Source: an uncultured Eubacteriales bacterium (lineage in GTDB: Bacteria > Bacillota > Clostridia > Christensenellales > Pumilibacteraceae). Taken from it: a DNA stretch of 9,079 nucleotides. The position numbers were made by a program, and so were the translations under genes. The notes beneath the pieces were generated by a model. That model saw nothing but the letters and a program-made list of their open reading frames with translations. It did not search any database and was not told the DNA's origin. Position 1 is the stretch's first letter. Each line of letters begins with the position of its first letter. The stretch lies in assembly GCA_900553005.1 (NCBI GenBank), contig USBU01000034.1, forward strand, positions 1 through 9,079. Direction: 5' to 3'. Shown here one piece after another: positions 1-6,373 of the stretch.

Positions 1-41
1 TAGCTCCGTCTCGTGGGCTCGGAGATGTGTATAAGAGACAG
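1..41. other. Residual Nextera i7 adapter with Tn5 mosaic end (artefact)
   Basis: Positions 1-7 (TAGCTCC) are the last seven bases of the reverse complement of the index GGAGCTAC. They are followed by the Nextera read-2 adapter and then by the 19-base Tn5 mosaic end AGATGTGTATAAGAGACAG at 23-41. The same structure appears inverted at the other end of the window. This is library-construction sequence, not genome. Genomic DNA starts at 42. Confidence 0.98.
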
Positions 42-732
42 CCGCTGAATCGACGCCGCCGGAAAGCGCCAGCAGCACTTTTTTGCCCGCCAGCTCGGCA
101 CGGTACTTTTCTACCGAACGCGCTATAAAATCGTCCATAGTCCAGCCGCCGCTGCAGCCGCATACGTCATAAAGAAAATTATGCAGCATGAGAGTTCCGA
201 AATCGGTATGAGTAACCTCGGGATGAAACTGCACGCCGTAAAGTCTTCTTTTAGCGTCTTCCATAGCGGCGCACGGACATTTTTCGGTAGACGCGACTAT
301 TTTAAAGCCGTCAGGGACGGTTTGAATGAAATCATTATGGCTCATCCAGCAGACGCTTTTTTCGGGAACGTTACCGAATAAAACGCTTTTCCCCGCAGTA
401 AGCAGGGTTTTACCGTACTCGCTGCCGGCTTCGGCGCGCATCACGCGGCCGCCTGCAAGATAGGCCATAAGCTGCGCGCCGTAGCATATGCCGAGTACGG
501 GAATGCCGATATTCAATATTTCCGGATCATAATGAGGCGATCCGGCGTCGTTGACGTTGTTCGGTCCGCCTGTGAAAATAATTCCCTTATATCCCTCCGC
601 CTTGATCTGGCCAACCGAAATTCTGTCGTAAGGCTTGATTTCGGCATAAACCTTCTGCTCCCGTACTCTGCGCGCGATAAGCTGATTATACTGTCCGCCG
701 AAATCCAGAACAAGAATTTTTTCTTCTTTCAT
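42..732 (-). CDS. guaA: GMP synthase (glutamine-hydrolysing), N-terminal part, cut by fragment end
   Basis: GuaA converts XMP to GMP in the cytoplasm, using ATP and ammonia released from glutamine. The gene reads leftward from ATG 730-732, with Shine-Dalgarno GGAGG five bases upstream. The 230 visible codons hold a whole class I glutamine amidotransferase domain: the N-terminal ILVLDFGGQYNQLIARRVRE block, the nucleophile Cys83 in GICYGAQ, and His170 and Glu172 in QFHPE. The ATP pyrophosphatase domain has just begun, and its P-loop SGGVDS (residues 224-229) lies at the fragment end. The family is about 510 residues, so some 280 C-terminal residues, including the rest of that domain and the dimerisation domain, lie outside. 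The truncation is a tagmentation cut, not a mutation, because adapter begins directly at 41. The gene follows glnN on the same strand after 204 bases, and no convincing terminator or strong promoter is visible between them, so co-transcription is plausible. Both products belong to glutamine nitrogen metabolism. Confidence 0.96.
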
Positions 733-782
733 GTAATCCTCCGCTTTTAAATAACTTTTTCTGTCTGCGTATTTTTCCGTCA

Positions 783-914
783 GCCGCATAAAACGCCCCG
801 AGCGGCAATCCCTTCAGCTGCCGATATTTTATTTGCCGCGTCGCTCCGCCTAACGGATAAAACGGCCGAGTACGGGTTTTTACCCGATACCGTTACAGTT
901 ACGGTCGGCGACGC
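783..914 (-). promoter_or_regulatory. Structured RNA region between glnN and guaA (candidate guaA leader element)
   Basis: The gap 733-936 holds no gene, but on the guaA strand it can fold in several linked ways. A perfect 7-bp helix pairs 908-914 with 838-844 and encloses 63 bases. Inside are a 5-bp hairpin with a 7-base loop (889-905), a 5-bp hairpin with an AAAA loop (873-886), and an arm of six pairs with one mismatch. Next, GCGGCAA (833-839) can pair perfectly with TTGCCGC (802-808). This clashes with the first helix by two bases and with a third possible helix, 802-806 with 783-787. Such a chain of exclusive helices resembles a switch. There is no U-tract after the last helix and no match to the purine riboswitch core that I recognise. 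It could also be a processed spacer or chance folding. Confidence 0.35.
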
Positions 915-936
915 AGCATAAGCCGTTTCAATAAAA

Positions 937-3033
937 TTACCTTACGCCGAACAGCATGTTTCCGTATGTCGGAAAAGGCCAGTATTTTTTGGCGGTAAGC
1001 GTCTCCGCTTCGTCGCAGGCAAGACGAAGCTCGCTCATCCTGACAAGAACCTCGTCCCGGATCATAGCCGATTCGGCAACGATATCCTCCGCACGCGCAA
1101 GAAGGATTACTGCGTTTTCCAGCTCCTCCGCCTTTACGGCAATTCGGTCCGTCAAAGCTGACAGCTTTTTTACCAAAACGGCTTCATATCCGCATGCAAG
1201 CGAAGAATCAAGCGCTTTTTTAGCGGACGCGCTTCTCGACAGTTCAGCCGCGTACTCCTCCACGGCCGGCGCAATCTGAGTCTTTGCCATGTCGGCCATG
1301 GTATTTGCTTCGATAACGACGGTTTTACAATAATTTTCCAGCATGATTTCACATCTGGATTTCAGCTCCGCCTCGGAATAAACGCCGTGCGAGGTCAGCA
1401 TATCGACGTTTTTTTTGTCCAGCAAACGCGGCATACAATCCGGAGTCGTGCGATAATTGAGAAGCCCGCGCTTTTCGACTGCCTCCTTAATCCATGAATC
1501 GTCGTATCCGTTGCCGTTGAAAACTATGCGCTTATGGTCTTTGATTGTTTTCTTAATCATTTCGTGCAGCGCGTTTTCAAAATTTTCCTCGCCCTCGAGG
1601 CGGTCCGCATATATCTTAAGGCTTTCGGCAACCGCGCTGTTCAGCATTATATTTGCACAGGCGATGCTGTTTGACGAACCGAGCATACGGAATTCGAATT
1701 TATTTCCGGTAAAAGCAAACGGGGAAGTTCTGTTGCGGTCAGTGGTATCGCGGTTAAATTTGGGCAAAACGTTTACGCCCAACTTCATCTGAATTTTCTC
1801 GGCCCCCTTATAGACGGCTCCGGTTTCTATCGCGTCAAGCACCGCGCTCAGCTCGTCGCCCAGAAAAACCGATACGACCGCGGGAGGAGCCTCGTTTGCG
1901 CCGAGACGATGATCGTTGCCAGCGGTGGCGACCGATATGCGAAGCAAATCCTGATAGTCGTCAACTGCCTTTATCACAGCGCACAAAAAAAGCAAAAACT
2001 GCGCGTTTTCATACGGAGTTTCTCCCGGACTAAGCAAATTTTGCCCCGAATCCGTCGCTATCGACCAGTTGTTATGCTTTCCGCTGCCGTTGACTCCGGC
2101 AAAGGGCTTTTCGTGCAGCAGGCATACAAGGCCGTGCTTTGCCGCAACCTTTTGCATAATTTCCATCGTAAGCTGATTATGGTCGGTTGCAATATTAGTA
2201 GTGGTATAGATCGGCGCAAGCTCGTGCTGGGCTGGCGCAACCTCGTTATGCTCCGTTTTTGCCAGAATACCCAGCTTCCAAAGTTCCTTATTAAGCTCTT
2301 CCATGTAAGCGGATACCCGCGGCTTGATCGCGCCGAAATAGTGATCGTCCATCTCCTGCCCTTTAGGAGGCTTTGCCCCGAAAAGCGTGCGGCCCGTGTA
2401 TCGCAGATCGGGGCGCATATCGTACATTTCTTTGGTTATCAAAAAATATTCCTGCTCGGGCCCGACATACGAGCGCACGCATTTTGCGGTTTGGTTGCCG
2501 AACAGCCGAAGAATACGAAGCGCCTGCTTATTAAGCGCCTCCATAGAGCGCAGCAACGGCGTTTTTTTATCAAGCGCATGTCCGCTGTATGAGCAAAACG
2601 CCGTGGGAATACAGAGAGTTTTTCCCTTTATAAAGGCATAGGAGGTAGGATCCCACGCCGTATAGCCCCTGGCCTCAAACGTTGCCCGCAAGCCGCCCGA
2701 CGGAAAGGATGAAGCGTCCGGCTCTCCTTTGATCAGCTCTTTGCCGGAAAACTCCATGATTACGCCGCCGTCCGGCGACGGCGCTATAAAGCTGTCATGC
2801 TTTTCGGCTGTAATGCCGGTAAGCGGCTGAAACCAATGAGTGTAATGCGTCGCTCCGTGACCGACGGCCCAATCCTTCATCGCGGTCGCTACGGCGTTTG
2901 CCACACCGATATCAAGTTTGGCGCCCTCGTCAATGGTCTTTTTCAAGGATTCGTAAACCTCGGCCGACAGATTGGCCTTCATTACTCTGTCGTCAAAAAC
3001 CAAGCTTCCGAAATAATCAGATACAGTTTCCAT
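937..3033 (-). CDS. glnN: Glutamine synthetase type III (GSIII)
   Basis: This enzyme condenses glutamate and ammonium to glutamine with ATP in the cytoplasm. GSIII is the large glutamine synthetase class (about 700-730 residues) found in Bacteroidetes, cyanobacteria and clostridia; this one has 698 residues. Family landmarks are intact: the N-terminal GSIII-specific region with HGATHYTHWFQPLTG (59-73), metal-binding PEQEYFL (192-198), NEVAPAQHE (263-271), the substrate and metal motif NGSGKHNNWS (315-324), HRLGANEAPPA (375-385), and the ATP-site segment NRTSPFAFTGNKFEFRMLGSS (434-454). A helical GSIII C-terminal extension follows. The ATG at 3031-3033 is preceded by AAGGA nine bases upstream, and translation starts right at the family's N-terminus. 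The gene has its own strong promoter and a leader of about 250 bases with two ANTAR-type hexaloop hairpins, the first overlapping a terminator, so antitermination control is likely. It is divergent from the glutamate synthase genes. Confidence 0.97.
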   Translation of the reverse strand: METVSDYFGSLVFDDRVMKANLSAEVYESLKKTIDEGAKLDIGVANAVATAMKDWAVGHGATHYTHWFQPLTGITAEKHDSFIAPSPDGGVIMEFSGKELIKGEPDASSFPSGGLRATFEARGYTAWDPTSYAFIKGKTLCIPTAFCSYSGHALDKKTPLLRSMEALNKQALRILRLFGNQTAKCVRSYVGPEQEYFLITKEMYDMRPDLRYTGRTLFGAKPPKGQEMDDHYFGAIKPRVSAYMEELNKELWKLGILAKTEHNEVAPAQHELAPIYTTTNIATDHNQLTMEIMQKVAAKHGLVCLLHEKPFAGVNGSGKHNNWSIATDSGQNLLSPGETPYENAQFLLFLCAVIKAVDDYQDLLRISVATAGNDHRLGANEAPPAVVSVFLGDELSAVLDAIETGAVYKGAEKIQMKLGVNVLPKFNRDTTDRNRTSPFAFTGNKFEFRMLGSSNSIACANIMLNSAVAESLKIYADRLEGEENFENALHEMIKKTIKDHKRIVFNGNGYDDSWIKEAVEKRGLLNYRTTPDCMPRLLDKKNVDMLTSHGVYSEAELKSRCEIMLENYCKTVVIEANTMADMAKTQIAPAVEEYAAELSRSASAKKALDSSLACGYEAVLVKKLSALTDRIAVKAEELENAVILLARAEDIVAESAMIRDEVLVRMSELRLACDEAETLTAKKYWPFPTYGNMLFGVR

Positions 3034-3062
3034 AATCGTCCGTCCTTTTATCGATAAATTTT

Positions 3063-3108
3063 AAAGGCAAAGGCGGCATTGCTGACCCCAAAGACGCCTT
3101 TGCCCTTG
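3063..3108 (-). promoter_or_regulatory. Second ANTAR-type hexaloop hairpin in the glnN leader
   Basis: A 7-bp stem (CAAGGGC 3102-3108 with GTCTTTG 3089-3095, two G-U pairs) closes the hexaloop AAAGGC (3096-3101). This is the same loop, closing C-G pair and adjacent G-U pair as in the other two copies. Just after it, AGCAAT (3078-3083) could be a second loop, resembling the AGCAGT loop of the plus-strand leader, but its stem is imperfect. The alternative fold is a 13-bp helix pairing 3095-3107 with 3063-3075, which would break the small hairpin. No U-tract follows this long helix (the next bases are AAAATTT), so it may be a decayed terminator or may act on translation of glnN, whose start is 30 bases downstream. 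Confidence 0.6.
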
Positions 3109-3235
3109 TTTTTATACGTTTTAATCCGCTGCCCGCACGCCTACAACGCCGTCAAAACGGATTTATTTTACGGCAAATTTAAAATCAAATGTTCAACATA
3201 AAAAAGCCTGCCTGCCGCAAATACCGTTATAAACG

Positions 3236-3276
3236 AAAAAGGCGTCTGAGAAACTTTTTTTCTCAAAGACGCCTTT
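3236..3276 (-). terminator. Intrinsic terminator in the glnN leader (attenuator)
   Basis: AAAGGCGTCT (3267-3276) pairs perfectly with AGACGCCTTT (3238-3247). After a TT bulge, GAGAAA (3259-3264) pairs with TTTCTC (3248-3253) around the loop AAAAG. The helix ends in a run of five T (3236-3240), followed by CGTTT. It begins only about ten bases after the predicted transcription start and about 200 bases before glnN, so it is an attenuator, not a gene-end terminator. Its 5' arm contains the hexaloop and 3' arm of the upstream small hairpin, so only one of the two can form. Confidence 0.82.
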
Positions 3277-3282
3277 GCCTTT
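3248..3282 (-). promoter_or_regulatory. First ANTAR-type hexaloop hairpin pair in the glnN leader
   Basis: The first stem pairs AAAGGC (3277-3282) with GTCTTT (3265-3270), 6 bp with one G-U, closing the hexaloop AAAGGC (3271-3276). The second hairpin, GAGAAA/TTTCTC (3248-3264), follows at once but has a five-base loop AAAAG, so it departs from a strict dual-hexaloop motif. From established knowledge, ANTAR proteins bind two tandem hairpins with hexaloops starting in A and carrying a conserved G, and so prevent a terminator that overlaps them. That arrangement is seen here; binding is inferred. Confidence 0.68.
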
Positions 3283-3291
3283 TACAATAAT

Positions 3292-3321
3292 ATTATAGCA
3301 CTGCGCAGATTTGTTTGTCAA
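3292..3321 (-). promoter_or_regulatory. glnN promoter, sigma-A type
   Basis: On the minus strand, TTGACA (3316-3321) and TATAAT (3292-3297) are perfect consensus boxes with an 18-base spacer. The -10 box has an extended TGC before it (TGCTATAAT). The predicted start is about 3285, which leaves just enough room for the first leader hairpin (3265-3282). Confidence 0.88.
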
Positions 3322-3378
3322 CACTTTTTTTAATTTCCCGGACGAGATAAACGCAATTTATTTGTTCTTTTCAAAGAC

Positions 3379-3408
3379 TTGACAAAAAACAGAGCGCGGG
3401 TATATAAT
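3379..3408 (+). promoter_or_regulatory. Promoter of the glutamate synthase operon, sigma-A type
   Basis: TTGACA (3379-3384) and TATAAT (3403-3408) are perfect consensus boxes 18 bases apart. The predicted start is about 3415. It is back-to-back with the glnN promoter, and the AT-rich stretch 3322-3378 lies between the two -35 boxes. Confidence 0.88.
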
Positions 3409-3414
3409 ACCGGC

Positions 3415-3461
3415 AATGAGCAAAGGCGTTCATTTCCGGGCGGAGCAGTCTGTCGCGGAAA
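3415..3461 (+). promoter_or_regulatory. ANTAR-type dual hexaloop element in the glutamate synthase leader
   Basis: The first hairpin pairs AATGAGC (3415-3421) with GTTCATT (3428-3434), 7 bp with one G-U, around the hexaloop AAAGGC (3422-3427). The second pairs GGCGG (3439-3443) with CTGTC (3450-3454), two G-U pairs, around the hexaloop AGCAGT (3444-3449), and is extended by TCCG/CGGA with one bulged G. Both loops start with A and have G at position 5; the first also has G at position 4. This is the best dual-hexaloop match in the window. The first hairpin uses bases needed for the lower half of the terminator, so a protein that stabilises it would allow read-through into the operon. Confidence 0.78.
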
Positions 3462-3479
3462 GAGCGTCTTTATTTTTTT
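3422..3479 (+). terminator. Intrinsic terminator (attenuator) upstream of the glutamate synthase operon
   Basis: A 16-bp helix pairs 3422-3438 with 3456-3471, with one bulged A at 3432 and two G-U pairs, and is capped by 3439-3455. Seven T follow at 3473-3479. It ends about 27 bases before the amidotransferase gene and starts within ten bases of the predicted transcription start, so it is a leader attenuator. Its 5' arm includes the AAAGGC loop and 3' arm of the first hexaloop hairpin, which makes the two folds exclusive. Confidence 0.85.
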
Positions 3480-3506
3480 AATTTTTCAAAATAAGGATAA
3501 ACCGAT

Positions 3507-4601
3507 ATGAAAACAGAAGGTCAGGTGCGCATTCCTTCCGGATGCGCAATCGCCGCCGTAATTTCAAAAGAAGGAAATAAAATCCCGGGCGGGTTGATAG
3601 CTAACGCCATGAAACCGATGCATGACCGCTCAAACGGACTGGGCGGCGGCTTTGCCGGATACGGCATTTATCCGGAGTATAAGGATTTTTATGCTCTGCA
3701 CATGTTTTTTGACGACCGCTCTACCCGTAAAAGCTGCGAAGCGTTTTTAAAGGAACGCTTTGAAATCGTACATTCCGAGCTGCTGCCCACGCGGAAAATA
3801 CCGGAGATAACCGACGAACCGATCATATGGCGTTATTTTGTGGCGCCGCTCGGATCCGTGCTAGGCGCGACGCAACTTGACGAAAAAGAATTCGTAGCGC
3901 GCGCCGTGATGAAAATCAACGCCGATATGAAGGGCGCGTATGTATTTTCCAGCGGCAAAAACATGGGCGCATTTAAAGCCGTGGGCTTTCCCGAAGACGT
4001 AGGTATATTTTATAAGCTGGACGAATACGAGGGTTATTCCTGGACCGCGCACGGACGATATCCCACCAACACGCCCGGCTGGTGGGGCGGCGCGCATCCC
4101 TTTACGCTTTTGGACTGGTCAATCGTCCATAACGGCGAAATCTCCTCCTATGACGCCAACCGGCGGCACATGGAAATGTTCGGCTACAAATGCACGCTTC
4201 AGACCGACACCGAAGTTATCGCCTATATCATGGACTATCTGCTGCGTGTACAAGGACTTACGCTTGAAGAAGCGGCAAACGTAATAGCCGCGCCATTCTG
4301 GAGCGCCATTGCCGGCAAAAACGAATCGGAAAGAGAAACGCTTACGTTTCTGCGCACGCTTTTCCCTCATCTGCTTATTACGGGACCGTTTTCCGTCGTG
4401 CTGGGCTTTAACGGCGGACTAATGGCGCTGAACGACCGGCTTAAGCTGCGTTCAATGGTAGTCGGCGAAAAAGAAGATAAGGTTTTTATTGCCAGCGAGG
4501 AAGCCGCAATCAGAAGCATGGAGCCGAACGCGGAAAATATCTGGGCGCCGGCAGGCGGAGAACCCGTCATAGTACGGGTAAAGGACGGTACTTGTCTATG
4601 A
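3507..4601 (+). CDS. Glutamate synthase, class II glutamine amidotransferase subunit (GltB domain 1)
   Basis: This protein hydrolyses glutamine to release the ammonia that the synthase subunit adds to 2-oxoglutarate. Its 364 residues match the N-terminal domain of large-subunit glutamate synthase as a separate gene. Visible landmarks are the likely nucleophile Cys13 in IPSGCAIAAVIS, the GGGFAGYGIYPEY segment (46-58), the HGRYPTNTPGWWGGAHPF block (182-199), NGE (209-211) in VHNGEISSYDAN, and QTDTEVIAYIMDYL (232-245). Cys13 would become N-terminal only after removal of a 12-residue leader, as in pro-peptide-bearing Ntn amidotransferases. The start is ATG with AAGGA nine bases before it. It is the first gene of the operon, behind the attenuator, and its stop overlaps the next start (ATGA at 4598-4601), a sign of translational coupling. 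Hydrolysis and channelling are family knowledge. Confidence 0.93.
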   Translation: MKTEGQVRIPSGCAIAAVISKEGNKIPGGLIANAMKPMHDRSNGLGGGFAGYGIYPEYKDFYALHMFFDDRSTRKSCEAFLKERFEIVHSELLPTRKIPEITDEPIIWRYFVAPLGSVLGATQLDEKEFVARAVMKINADMKGAYVFSSGKNMGAFKAVGFPEDVGIFYKLDEYEGYSWTAHGRYPTNTPGWWGGAHPFTLLDWSIVHNGEISSYDANRRHMEMFGYKCTLQTDTEVIAYIMDYLLRVQGLTLEEAANVIAAPFWSAIAGKNESERETLTFLRTLFPHLLITGPFSVVLGFNGGLMALNDRLKLRSMVVGEKEDKVFIASEEAAIRSMEPNAENIWAPAGGEPVIVRVKDGTCL

Positions 4602-6103
4602 GCGTTGAATTTATTTATCCCGAATTTGAAATTGTCCGCAACTACGGCCGATGCACAGTCTGCCGATTATGCGAACGTCAATGCGCCAACGGCGCGCACG
4701 TCTTTGACGCAGAAAGAGGAATAATGATAAGCGACGACGCAAAATGCGTCTGCTGTCACAGATGCGTTTCCCTTTGCCCTACCAAAGCGCTGAAAATCCT
4801 GAAAAGCGACTGCGCGCTAAAAGAAAACGCCAACTGGAAAAACGATACGATCAACGAAATTTACAAGCAGGCGAACAGCGGAGGCGTTTTGCTTTCCTCC
4901 ATGGGTAATCCGAAGCCGCTGCCGGTATATTGGGATAAAATGCTTATTAACGCCTCTCAGGTGACCAATCCTCCTATCGATCCGCTGCGCGAACCTATGG
5001 AAACGCGCGTATATCTGGGAAATAAAGCGCAAAAAACTGAGCGCGACAAGCACGGAAAACTGAAACTTACGCTGGAGCCGCAAATCGGACTGAGCATGCC
5101 GATTATGTTTTCCGCAATGAGCTACGGCTCCATAAGCTATAACGCTCACGAAGCCCTTGCGCGCGCCGCCGCCGAGCTGGGAATAATGTACAACACCGGC
5201 GAAGGAGGACTTCACGAGGATTTTTACCGTTACGGCCAAAATACGATAGTTCAGGTCGCTTCGGGGCGTTTCGGCGTGCATGAAAAATACTTGAATTCCG
5301 GCGCCGCAATCGAAATAAAGATGGGCCAAGGAGCAAAACCCGGCATAGGCGGACATTTGCCGGGCGCAAAAATCGTAGGCGACGTTGCCCGCACAAGAAT
5401 GATTCCCGAGGGCTCGGACGCAATTTCTCCGGCGCCGCATCACGACATATATTCCATAGAGGATCTCAGACAGCTGGTCTTTTCATTAAAGGAGGCAACT
5501 GAATATAAAAAGCCGATTATCGTCAAGGTGGCCGCAGTGCATAATATCGCGGCAATCGCCAGCGGCATTGCCAGAAGCGGCGCGGATATAATCGCCATAG
5601 ACGGATTCCGCGGCGGAACGGGCGCGGCGCCCACAAGAATCCGCGATAACGTAGGTATTCCGATCGAGCTGGCTTTGGCGGCCGTCGATCAAAGACTGCG
5701 AGAGGAAGGAATAAGAAACAACGTTTCCCTGGTTGCCGGCGGCTCAATACGCAGCGCCGCCGACGTCGTAAAAGCTATCGCCCTGGGCGCGGACGCCTGT
5801 TACGTCGCTACGGCCGCCTTGCTGGCCCTGGGGTGCCATCTGTGCCGCTCCTGTCAGAGCGGAAAATGCAACTGGGGTATTGCAACACAGCGCCCAGATC
5901 TGGTAAAGAGGCTTAATCCCGACACAGGCAGCAGACGTCTTGTTAATCTGCTGACAGCCTGGCAGCATGAAATAAAAGAGCTTATGGGCGGTATGGGTAT
6001 CAACTCCATCGAGGCCTTGCAGGGAAACAGACTGATGCTGCGCGGCATAGGACTAACGGAAAAAGAGCTGGCCATACTGGGAATTTCCCATGCGGGAGAA
6101 TAA
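4598..6103 (+). CDS. gltB: Glutamate synthase, FMN synthase subunit with N-terminal 2[4Fe-4S] ferredoxin domain (archaeal type)
   Basis: This is the core that makes glutamate from 2-oxoglutarate and ammonia on FMN. From ATG 4598 it has 501 residues. The N-terminus carries two Cys-x2-Cys-x2-Cys-x3-Cys clusters (Cys19/22/25/29 and Cys50/53/56/60, the last followed by Pro), typical of a bacterial ferredoxin domain. The FMN barrel shows KMGQGAKPGIGGHLPG (241-256), a following SPAPHHDIYSIEDL motif, GFRGGTGAAP (336-345) and AGGSIRSAADVVKAIALGAD (380-399). Cys413-x5-Cys419-x4-Cys424 is the [3Fe-4S] site of glutamate synthases. ATG 4598 overlaps the upstream stop by four bases; a TTG at 4592 is better spaced from AAGGA (4581-4585) and cannot be excluded. 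No GltD-like NAD(P)H subunit lies in the window, so reduced ferredoxin or a distant partner may supply electrons. Confidence 0.95.
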   Translation: MSVEFIYPEFEIVRNYGRCTVCRLCERQCANGAHVFDAERGIMISDDAKCVCCHRCVSLCPTKALKILKSDCALKENANWKNDTINEIYKQANSGGVLLSSMGNPKPLPVYWDKMLINASQVTNPPIDPLREPMETRVYLGNKAQKTERDKHGKLKLTLEPQIGLSMPIMFSAMSYGSISYNAHEALARAAAELGIMYNTGEGGLHEDFYRYGQNTIVQVASGRFGVHEKYLNSGAAIEIKMGQGAKPGIGGHLPGAKIVGDVARTRMIPEGSDAISPAPHHDIYSIEDLRQLVFSLKEATEYKKPIIVKVAAVHNIAAIASGIARSGADIIAIDGFRGGTGAAPTRIRDNVGIPIELALAAVDQRLREEGIRNNVSLVAGGSIRSAADVVKAIALGADACYVATAALLALGCHLCRSCQSGKCNWGIATQRPDLVKRLNPDTGSRRLVNLLTAWQHEIKELMGGMGINSIEALQGNRLMLRGIGLTEKELAILGISHAGE

Positions 6104-6373
6104 CCTGGCAAAAAGCCGTAAACCAAGCCGTATTGGACAAATTACGTCAAGCTTTTACAATAAAGAAAACATAAAAAGCCGGCGGACATAATAAAAAAGT
6201 AAATTTATCCTTTTGTTACGCTTTTTTATCAGGGCAAGCGCGCGGAAACCGAACCTGCGGATAATAAAACACCGAAGCCGAAACAACGCCGACGCATATA
6301 CTTAAATTTTACCGACGAAATATCTTTTTTTACGAAATCTATAGAAAAATACCGGGAGATGTGATATAATATT
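6104..6373 (+). other. 270-base gap inside the glutamate synthase cluster
   Basis: There is no open reading frame of note, no RNA gene and no AAAGGC hexaloop hairpin here. A possible promoter lies at 6134-6161. A hairpin CCAA-GCCGTA-TTGG is nested inside a CGTAA/TTACG stem just upstream of it (about 6117-6146). An AT-rich imperfect hairpin (6193-6227) is too weak to call a terminator. The gap is odd because the other junctions in this cluster are an overlap, 19 bases and 70 bases. Confidence 0.6.
6134..6161 (+). promoter_or_regulatory. Possible internal promoter before the GXGXG subunit
   Basis: TGGACA (6134-6139, five of six consensus) and TACAAT (6156-6161, five of six) are 16 bases apart. 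Transcription from here would serve the GXGXG subunit, glnA and the ANTAR gene without passing the leader attenuator, giving the regulator a basal supply. The match is moderate and could be chance in AT-rich DNA. Confidence 0.35.

Larger units (their letters stand above)
3034..3285 (-). promoter_or_regulatory. Long 5' leader of glnN, about 250 bases, with several hairpins
   Basis: The region from the predicted start of transcription (about 3285) to the glnN start codon has no gene. It holds, in transcription order: a hexaloop hairpin overlapping a strong terminator (3236-3282), a 9-bp hairpin with a one-base bulge (3148-3174), and a second hexaloop hairpin overlapping a 13-bp helix (3063-3108). 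AATCCG (3158-3163) can instead pair with CGGATT (3123-3128), which would open the middle hairpin. The ribosome binding site AAAAGGA is at 3043-3049. The leader is far longer than translation alone would need. Its structures are read from the sequence; the regulatory role is inferred. Confidence 0.7.

Noticed and set aside
42..732. guaA as a pseudogene because it lacks its C-terminal half
   Set aside because: The reading frame is intact up to the adapter junction; the loss is the end of the fragment.
838..914. A 77-base segment with a 7-bp closing stem, like a tRNA on the minus strand
   Set aside because: There is no D-arm, no TTCGA-type T-loop, no properly placed anticodon arm and no CCA context.
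733..936. Purine riboswitch before guaA
   Set aside because: I cannot find the conserved three-way junction core of that family in this gap.
1909..2592. Long plus-strand open frame of 227 codons opposite glnN
   Set aside because: It lies fully inside glnN, has no recognisable domain or ribosome binding site, and is a shadow of a gene with clear family motifs.
4817..5443. Minus-strand open frame of 208 codons opposite the FMN subunit
   Set aside because: Shadow frame inside a gene with unmistakable glutamate synthase motifs.
6193..6227. AT-rich hairpin (AAAAAAG...CTTTTTT) as a terminator after the FMN subunit
   Set aside because: The stem is nearly all A-T with a bulge, and the T-run is used up in the stem.
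6362..6370. Extended -10 box TGATATAAT just before the GXGXG start, implying a leaderless mRNA
   Set aside because: There is no -35 box at the right distance and a GGGAG sequence lies upstream, so it is more likely chance in an AT-rich spacer.
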